Assembly (NCBI GenBank): GCA_051881615.1 | Contig: JBJEQF010000023.1 | Location: 1-37,955 of the forward strand | Direction: 5' to 3' | Source: CAMFTQ01 sp051881615 | GTDB lineage: Bacteria > Bacillota > Clostridia > Oscillospirales > Acutalibacteraceae | Length of the DNA: 37,955 bases | Shown: positions 32,516 through 37,955 of the stretch, piece by piece | How positions within the stretch are numbered: position 1 is the first letter of the stretch | How the letters are laid out: each line of letters opens with the position of its first letter | The notes under the pieces: model-generated | What the model was told of the DNA's origin: nothing | The model's database searches: none | The model's input: only the letters and a program-made list of their open reading frames with translations | Position numbers and translations under genes: made by a program

Positions 32516-33796
32516 TTAGCCGTTAACTCTCTTGCGAACTACAAACATAGCGCCTGTAGCAGCAACTAATACAGCGAGTAATACAACTGCAAATGATACG
32601 TCACCTGTGCTTACTGCACCGTTAGGATCACCTGTAGAGCCACCCTGCTGGTTAGGAGTTGTTGTAGGAGCCTCGTCCTCAGAAGCAACTGTTGTTGGCT
32701 CTTCTGCAGGAGCTGTTGTTGCAGGAGCTGTTGGATCTGTAGGATCAGGAGTTGTTGGGTGTGTGCACTCAACAGAAACTTCCTCTACAAGGCTGAACTC
32801 ATTTACCATCTCGCTGTCAGCAGCGTAAACCTTATCGTTTACAGAGTTCATCTCTTCGATAACTGTTGTGATTGTTGTATCAGCAGCAGCTACTACGTCA
32901 AATGTTAATGTAACAAATACGCCTTCTGTTGTGAAGTCGATACCCTTAAGCTTAGAATCGTTAAACTTAACCTCGCCTGTTAACTCCTCGTTGTAAACAA
33001 CGTCTGAATCTACAGGGAAAGCTACCTCGCAGTCGAGTGGCTTTCTGAGCTGGAGAACAGCTTCGTCATAGCTTACTGTAGCCTGGAAGTTAACGAGCTT
33101 CTCGTCAGCTGTGAGCTTTGCTGTATATGTTACAACATCGCCAACGTGAACTTCCTGACCGTTTACTGTACCTGTAGGAAGAGCCGGCTCTGTTGGCTCA
33201 ACAGTAGCTGAACCGTTAGGATCAGTGCCGTACTGACCATTGCCATAGTAGAAGTACCATTCACCTGCGTAAACCTTCTGTATAAGACCTGTGTACTCGT
33301 TCTCAACCTCTGTGATGTTTGTGCAAACATAGATCATATTGTTGAAGCCTTCAGGAAGACCATCAGGATAAACATCACTTTCGCCTGGATCGTAATACTC
33401 TGAAGGAATGTTTACTGTCTGCTTAGCCTTATCGCCAACACCTGCCTGTTCTGCACCGTCGCCGGCATCAAGCATATTTGTCCAGATAATAGCTGTTGTG
33501 TCCTTAGGGCAGTCAACGTAGAATACATCGTCACGGTCAGCCTTATATGCCTTGTACATATCCTGCCAAGATGCAGGAGCGTCTGTAGTATCCCACCAGT
33601 AGATACCTGCATCTGATGTGAGATCGTTGAACCAATCCTCAGGCATTAAGAAGTAGTATCTGTTTGTTTCTACACCGGCTGACGGAACATATCTTCCGTC
33701 TGCGTCTACATCAGCAGAAACGCCAACTGTAGCAATGGCAAACATTGATACAACGAGCATTACAGCTAATAAAAGACTAAAAATTTTCTTTGACAT
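32516..33796 (-). CDS. Membrane-anchored cohesin protein (scaffoldin) with N-terminal putative carbohydrate-binding region
   Basis: The 426-residue protein has a signal peptide (to about residue 28, VGVSA). An aromatic-rich region follows (~40-190; YYFLMPEDWFNDLTSDAGIY, later YAGEWYFYYGNGQYG) that resembles starch-binding modules of this locus. A cohesin-like domain is next (~205-345; VHVGDVVTYTAKLTADEKLV, NFQATVSYDEAVLQL, VFVTLTFDV). A Thr/Pro linker leads to a C-terminal membrane segment (FAVVLLAVLVAATGAMFVV) and RKR tail. There is no LPxTG motif. It probably holds dockerin proteins at the surface. AGGAGG precedes the ATG. It has its own promoter and terminator. Cohesin type and partners are not determined here. 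Confidence 0.82.
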   Translation of the reverse strand: MSKKIFSLLLAVMLVVSMFAIATVGVSADVDADGRYVPSAGVETNRYYFLMPEDWFNDLTSDAGIYWWDTTDAPASWQDMYKAYKADRDDVFYVDCPKDTTAIIWTNMLDAGDGAEQAGVGDKAKQTVNIPSEYYDPGESDVYPDGLPEGFNNMIYVCTNITEVENEYTGLIQKVYAGEWYFYYGNGQYGTDPNGSATVEPTEPALPTGTVNGQEVHVGDVVTYTAKLTADEKLVNFQATVSYDEAVLQLRKPLDCEVAFPVDSDVVYNEELTGEVKFNDSKLKGIDFTTEGVFVTLTFDVVAAADTTITTVIEEMNSVNDKVYAADSEMVNEFSLVEEVSVECTHPTTPDPTDPTAPATTAPAEEPTTVASEDEAPTTTPNQQGGSTGDPNGAVSTGDVSFAVVLLAVLVAATGAMFVVRKRVNG

Positions 33797-33827
33797 CTTT
33801 GTTTCCTCCTAAATTTAAATTTCTTTT

Positions 33828-33848
33828 CCGACTATATCGGTAATACTG
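33828..33848 (-). promoter_or_regulatory. Leader motif shared by both cohesin genes
   Basis: On the minus strand, CAGTATTACCGATATAGTCGG begins within about 6 nt of the predicted transcription start. A related CAGTATGGGC-ATATAGTCGG occurs in the leader of the other cohesin gene (34905-34886). Confidence 0.4.
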
Positions 33849-33877
33849 ATTATATAATACAAGTGTCAAAAAATCAA
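33849..33877 (-). promoter_or_regulatory. Promoter of the cohesin gene at 33796
   Basis: Minus strand TTGATT (33877-33872), 17-nt spacer, TATAAT (33854-33849). Confidence 0.8.
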
Positions 33878-34004
33878 CTCTTTTTTACAATTATTTATTA
33901 CAATGCTGTAACTTTTTCTGCAGATTAGACTTATTGCACTAACTGTAAGAAAATAAATTGTCTGTTTTGACCTGTATTACCATATATTATCTTTCTGTAT
34001 CAGA

Positions 34005-34850
34005 TTATTTTTTCTTCTTAACTACTAACAGCACGATAATTGCAACAACCAGAACAGAAACAGCTATACCTACGAATACAGTCGTCGGATCAAATTCAGC
34101 GGATTTATTTGTATTCTGCGGCTGTGTTACGCTGTTTAAATCGACAGAATTATTAACGACATTGCCGTTTTTGTCAACTACGGCTGTTGAGCCGTTAATA
34201 ACTGTTGTGTTTACGGTATATGTCTGAACAGGGTCGTCCTTTTCAACAGGAACGCCGTTTTTCTCGCCCTTGCCCTCTTTGTTATTTACAAAATCACCCT
34301 TTTCATCAGCAGAAACGTTTTCATTCAGGATAGGCGGCTCGTTCTCGATAACCTTAGTTCCGTTGATGTCAACTGTGTTTGTAAGGGTATATCTCTGAAG
34401 ATATTCGCCTGAGCCTCTGTCGTAATATATGTCGTACATTTCCTGAATATTATATGTAATGTCAGACGCACCCTCGCCTATAACCTCAAACTGAACCGTC
34501 AAAAGCTGTTTAGGCTCTTCAAACTTTTCACCCATTACACCCTCTGTCCAAAGGAAAATCATCTTTCCCTGTTCATTGAACCTCTCGTTTGTAACTGCCG
34601 ACTTCAGCGTTTCACTTTCAAGTGAACCCTCTACAACCTTGAGCTTTGAAGCGTCGTAATACACATACATCTGAACACCTGCAAGCGGATAAACCAAGTC
34701 GCTGAGGTTTAGTGTGTATGTTACCTTGTCGCCGACCTTTGCTGTCTTACCGTTTACAAGCGTATCAGCCGCAAAGCAGCTGACAGTTGACATTAAAATC
34801 ACCAGCAGACACATTACTGTGCTGATAATTACCTTTGCTGTTTTCTTCAT
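34005..34850 (-). CDS. Membrane-anchored single-cohesin protein
   Basis: The 281-residue protein has a signal peptide (to about residue 27, TVSCFA) and one cohesin-like domain (~30-170; AKVGDKVTYTLNLSDLVYPL, AGVQMYVYYDASKLKVVEG, LLTVQFEVIGEG). A polar linker follows (~170-250) and then a C-terminal membrane helix (TTVFVGIAVSVLVVAIIVLL) ending VKKKK. No carbohydrate-binding part and no LPxTG motif are seen. It probably tethers one dockerin protein to the cell. I use the ATG at 34850; a GTG one codon earlier is equally well placed after AAAGGA. The leader shares a motif with the neighbouring cohesin gene. Confidence 0.8.
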   Translation of the reverse strand: MKKTAKVIISTVMCLLVILMSTVSCFAADTLVNGKTAKVGDKVTYTLNLSDLVYPLAGVQMYVYYDASKLKVVEGSLESETLKSAVTNERFNEQGKMIFLWTEGVMGEKFEEPKQLLTVQFEVIGEGASDITYNIQEMYDIYYDRGSGEYLQRYTLTNTVDINGTKVIENEPPILNENVSADEKGDFVNNKEGKGEKNGVPVEKDDPVQTYTVNTTVINGSTAVVDKNGNVVNNSVDLNSVTQPQNTNKSAEFDPTTVFVGIAVSVLVVAIIVLLVVKKKK

Positions 34851-34885
34851 CACGATTATTCCTTTCTTTCAATAACGTACAAATC

Positions 34886-34905
34886 CCGACTATATGCCCA
34901 TACTG
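34886..34905 (-). promoter_or_regulatory. Second copy of the cohesin-gene leader motif
   Basis: CAGTATGGGCATATAGTCGG on the minus strand, about 10 nt after the predicted start of transcription; compare 33848-33828. Confidence 0.4.
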
Positions 34906-34921
34906 CATAAGTCCTTACACC

Positions 34922-34950
34922 ATTATATATTATTTTCACAGGAATTTCAA
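34922..34950 (-). promoter_or_regulatory. Promoter of the cohesin gene at 34850
   Basis: Minus strand TTGAAA (34950-34945), 17-nt spacer, TATAAT (34927-34922). Confidence 0.8.
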
Positions 34951-35011
34951 TTATTAAACTGTAATTTACTAAATTTTATAGAAATCAACGAACCTTTCCG
35001 CTTTGATTAAC

Positions 35012-35041
35012 ATCAAAGCAGGGCAGCAAAGCTGCCCTGCT
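35012..35041 (-). terminator. Hairpin after the alpha-amylase gene
   Basis: GCAGGGCAGC-AAA-GCTGCCCTGC is a very stable 10-bp stem (35018-35040), but only TTT follows on the minus strand, so it is a moderate terminator. Confidence 0.6.
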
Positions 35042-35089
35042 CCTAATTTTAGCTTAATCCTAAGTAATAATACTGTAAGTTAAGCCTGA

Positions 35090-37477
35090 TTATTTCAGAT
35101 ATGTGCCGTCCTCACCGATTTTTCCGCTGATGCCTGTGTAGCCGTTGTTGCAAAGAACATAAGCTCTGAGGTTACCCTTACCGGAAGCTTCGATTGAAAG
35201 GTTGCCGTCAGTAACAGTTTTTGTTGTGCCTGTTACAGCGTCAATGTAAGTACCGTTAGGAATACCTGTGAATGTAGCTGCATTTGTTACAGCAACGCAT
35301 ACAAAGCTCTTTTTGCCTGTTTTTGCGTCTGTGTAACCACGCTTGTATGCCATATCGCCGGTAATACCCTGAACTGAGTACTGTCCCTTCTGAAGTGCAG
35401 GAACTGCACGGCGAATCTGGTTAAGTCTTTGGAGGTGCTTTGAAAGAGGACTGCTAAGAGTATCTGCAACTGTACCTGATGCTGTGTATTCGCTGAAGTC
35501 TGTTGCTGTTACTGTACCCTCAAGGTAATCACCGAAGTATGCACGGCCTGTTGTTGCAATAGGAGCGTTAGGACCTACGTCGATAACTGCACCCTTCATA
35601 AACTCAACCTCACTGCCGTAGTAAAGACAAGGAATACCACGGAATGTGAACATTAAGCTCAGGTTTTCTGCCCACGTGTCAGTACCGCCATTAAAACGGT
35701 TCTTTTCGTCACCACGTTCAGGTGAGTAGTCGTGTGAATCAACGTACATTACATTGTATGTAGCATCGTTATAATACTTGTCGCCACTCTTTGCAATGCC
35801 GAATGCACTGCTTGCATCACCAAACAATCTGTGCATCTGGAAGTCAATAGCCTCCATACCTGATGCCATAGATCTGTCAGGTTGATGGTAATCGTTGCCG
35901 TTGAGGAATGCGTTGTCTGAGGTAGGCTCATCTTTAGGGTTGTCTTCCTCAATATAATGGTCGAATACAACGTTCATATTATTGTTTATATCCTGAGCAG
36001 ATGATCCCCAGCTCCACTGATCTGCCCACTTGCTGTTTGACTCTTTCCATGTATAGTACGGAGAAGACTCCTCGGCGTGACCTCTGTACCAAACGTCTGT
36101 AAAGCGTGTGCAGATTTCGCCGAACATAAGGAAGTTTGATTTGCCAACGTTTTTAGCTGTTTCTAATAACTGCGGGTTAAACATTAAGTTGAGTGCAAGT
36201 CTTGGAATGTGACGAACTGTATCTACACGGAAGCCGTCAACACCCATTTCTATGTAATTTGAATATGAATCAACAAGATACTCTGCTACAGCAGGGTTTT
36301 CTGTGTTGAGGTCAACGCAGTCGCCTGCGATCTGACAGAACTTACAAGCCCAGTCGTCCCAGTTCATACTCTGGAAGTAGCCTGAGTGGTAATAGTTGTC
36401 TTTATTGTACGTATCGCTCTGAGAAATCTTGTCCATTCCATAGTCTGTTTTGTCCGGATGAGTACCTGTTGAGTTACCGTTTTCTGATGTGTACTCAAGG
36501 TTCTTCATAAGATTAAGTCTTTGCTTGTACTGAATTTCACCCTTTTGTGCCCAGTATTCATCAGCTGACTTAAGGCCAAAGGTGTCAAGAAGAAGATCTG
36601 TAGGAATCATTGATTCCTGAAGATTTGAAAGGTCTTTAGAAAGGTCCTTTTCAAAGAGTTTGCAGAAGAAGGACTCACCGAAGTTACCTGTGTGCTGCCA
36701 TACAACGTCCTGAATAATCTTCATATCCTTTTCGTGAGCAGCGTCAATCAAATCCTGATATGTAGCTCCTGCACTTTCATAACGAGCGTCAACTGTTGAG
36801 AAGTCCATAGCGTGGTAGCCGTGGTAGTCATAGCCTGACGCATTTGTTACAACAGGTGTAATCCAGATTGCGCTGAAGCCTAAAGCCTTGATGTAGTCAA
36901 GCTTTTCGATAAGACCGGCAAAGTCGCCTCTCCAAGGAGTGTCTGTGTCAGGGTTGCCTGCCTGACCGTCGTCCCAGCAGTGTACGTTGTTGCCTTTGTC
37001 GCCGTCATAGAAGCGTGTAGTGATTACAAAATAGATTGACTCCTCACGCATATCACTGTCTTCTTTTGCAGCCATTGTATCGGGGTGCTGGTTGTACCAT
37101 CTGTTGTTCTTGTACCAGTACTCGCCGGCTGCCTGTCTTGTAAGCTCTTTACCTGTTACCTGATTGCCGTTAGCATCGGTAAAGAGGAGGTTGATTTTTG
37201 TAACGTTATTGAATGTATATGTGTACCAGTTTGCGCCCTGCTTTGAATCAGCTGTCATAGCCTTGCCGGGGTACTCCACAGTAATATTTTGCGGAAGACT
37301 GTTCCAGTAATATACATAGGGGTTAGCTTTTTCGCTGTAATAGTGAATTGTAATTGAGCCTGCTCCCGTTTCTGCTGTGTCAACAGATGCTGCATTTACA
37401 CCCACTGCAAATACGCAGGAGGTTATGATGAGCATAAAAGCGAGAAGCAACGCTGTGTATTTATTAAACTTTTTCAT
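35090..37477 (-). CDS. Secreted GH13 alpha-amylase with N-terminal starch-binding-like module
   Basis: About 795 residues: signal peptide (MKKFNKYTALLLAFMLIITS...VNAASV), an N-terminal module (~45-130; TIHYYSEKANPYVYYWNSLP to YWYKNNRWY), then a GH13 barrel. The barrel shows YFVITTRFYDGDKGNN, IWITPVVTNASGYDYHGY, region I DVVWQHTGN, region II GFRVDTVRHI (nucleophile Asp), region III FLMFGEICT (acid Glu) and region IV YVDSHDYSPERGD. A C-terminal beta domain ends GYTGISGKIGEDGTYLK. All catalytic residues are present. No dockerin is seen, unlike the upstream gene. The start is ATG 37477 after AAAGGAG, 16 bp downstream of the preceding stop, so the two genes form an operon. Confidence 0.92.
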   Translation of the reverse strand: MKKFNKYTALLLAFMLIITSCVFAVGVNAASVDTAETGAGSITIHYYSEKANPYVYYWNSLPQNITVEYPGKAMTADSKQGANWYTYTFNNVTKINLLFTDANGNQVTGKELTRQAAGEYWYKNNRWYNQHPDTMAAKEDSDMREESIYFVITTRFYDGDKGNNVHCWDDGQAGNPDTDTPWRGDFAGLIEKLDYIKALGFSAIWITPVVTNASGYDYHGYHAMDFSTVDARYESAGATYQDLIDAAHEKDMKIIQDVVWQHTGNFGESFFCKLFEKDLSKDLSNLQESMIPTDLLLDTFGLKSADEYWAQKGEIQYKQRLNLMKNLEYTSENGNSTGTHPDKTDYGMDKISQSDTYNKDNYYHSGYFQSMNWDDWACKFCQIAGDCVDLNTENPAVAEYLVDSYSNYIEMGVDGFRVDTVRHIPRLALNLMFNPQLLETAKNVGKSNFLMFGEICTRFTDVWYRGHAEESSPYYTWKESNSKWADQWSWGSSAQDINNNMNVVFDHYIEEDNPKDEPTSDNAFLNGNDYHQPDRSMASGMEAIDFQMHRLFGDASSAFGIAKSGDKYYNDATYNVMYVDSHDYSPERGDEKNRFNGGTDTWAENLSLMFTFRGIPCLYYGSEVEFMKGAVIDVGPNAPIATTGRAYFGDYLEGTVTATDFSEYTASGTVADTLSSPLSKHLQRLNQIRRAVPALQKGQYSVQGITGDMAYKRGYTDAKTGKKSFVCVAVTNAATFTGIPNGTYIDAVTGTTKTVTDGNLSIEASGKGNLRAYVLCNNGYTGISGKIGEDGTYLK

Positions 37478-37493
37478 TATTCTTCTCCTTTCC

Positions 37494-37955
37494 TCACCAT
37501 GCAACATTCAAGCCTGCTGATTTCTTCTGAATTTCAGTAGCGTCATTGATGTTTACCTTTGTGTCCTTGTTTACGTCGGCAGCCACTGTCTGTTCAGCTG
37601 TCAGTGTAACCATACTTGCCGCAGCCTTCTGAACCAATGTTGCGTCCTTGATGTTTACCTTGCCGTCAAGATCAACGTCGCCTAATGTTACCTGAATTCC
37701 CGGAACTGTCGTAGGATCAGTTGTCGGTACTATTACCGGTACAGTTGTAGGAACTGTCGAAGGTTCTAACGGTTCTGTCGGCTTTGTTGTCGGCACAGTC
37801 GGGTTAGTTGTCGGTTCAGTTGCCGGGTCAGTTGTCGGCGGTGTGATTGTTGTCGGTGGTGTGATTGTTGTCGGCGGTGCGATTGTTGTCGGAGCTGTTG
37901 CAGGAGCTGTTGTTACAGGAACATCGCCCGATGTTGCAACAAGCTTGCAGGTCTT
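37494..37955 (-). CDS. C-terminal dockerin of a secreted protein, partial
   Basis: The frame is open to the right edge (153 residues visible) and stops at 37494. It starts with KTCKLVATSGDVPVTT, probably the end of a folded domain. A Thr/Pro linker follows (TAPTTIAPPTTITPPTT, then more of the same) and then a type I dockerin (GDVDLDGKVNIKDATLVQK, then ADVNKDTKVNINDATEIQK) ending GLNVAW. Given the neighbours, the missing N-terminal part is likely an amylase or other starch enzyme, but that cannot be seen. It is first in the operon with the alpha-amylase downstream. Confidence 0.85.
   Translation of the reverse strand, partial: KTCKLVATSGDVPVTTAPATAPTTIAPPTTITPPTTITPPTTDPATEPTTNPTVPTTKPTEPLEPSTVPTTVPVIVPTTDPTTVPGIQVTLGDVDLDGKVNIKDATLVQKAAASMVTLTAEQTVAADVNKDTKVNINDATEIQKKSAGLNVAW

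Overview
The window looks like chromosome of a low-GC, Gram-positive anaerobe of the Ruminococcaceae. The closest match I can name from content is a Ruminococcus bromii-like starch degrader. Two things point there. The housekeeping genes are of Firmicutes/Clostridia type (LexA with a Cheo-type box, single-chain glycyl-tRNA synthetase, PyrK/PyrD, SRP RNA, tmRNA tag ending VALAA). There is also a dense set of secreted GH13 enzymes, dockerins, cohesins and starch-binding-like modules joined by Thr/Pro/Glu linkers, the hallmark of an amylosome. The species is inferred; no 16S rRNA is present.

Layout. Positions 1-430 hold the broken tail of a large serine recombinase and AT-rich sequence. Positions 432-9004 are almost all minus strand: dnaX, ybaB, recR, smpB and tmRNA in order of transcription, preceded by the SRP RNA; then pyrK, pyrD, a DUF421 membrane protein, ruvX and a DUF896 protein; and a transglutaminase-like lipoprotein. 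Positions 9115-11208 are plus strand (LOG-family hydrolase, FucO-type alcohol dehydrogenase). Positions 11235-12896 are minus strand (XRE regulator with operators, PflA-like radical SAM protein, DUF6514 protein). Positions 13302-15927 encode an ABC-2 exporter (one ATPase, two permeases), followed by a 105-bp tandem repeat. Positions 16234-17325 encode an odd ASKHA/ROK-like protein whose motifs are in circularly permuted order. Next to it is a roughly 1300-residue dockerin-bearing type I pullulanase with a LacI-type palindrome upstream. A YtrA-type GntR/ABC operon, lexA, a candidate small RNA and a SNF2 helicase follow.

From 27171 to the end, apart from glyQS, everything is minus strand and amylosome-related: two non-catalytic dockerin proteins with starch-binding-like modules, two membrane-anchored cohesin proteins (one with an N-terminal putative carbohydrate-binding region), a secreted GH13 alpha-amylase, and the dockerin end of another secreted protein that runs off the window.

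How they may work together. Dockerin-bearing pullulanase and starch-binding proteins could dock on the two anchored cohesins at the cell surface, with the alpha-amylase and pullulanase attacking alpha-1,4 and alpha-1,6 bonds. Which dockerin pairs with which cohesin cannot be read from sequence alone. A 100-N assembly gap at 31667-31766 sits inside a 39-nt coding repeat. The sequence on either side joins in frame without it, so the protein is probably intact.
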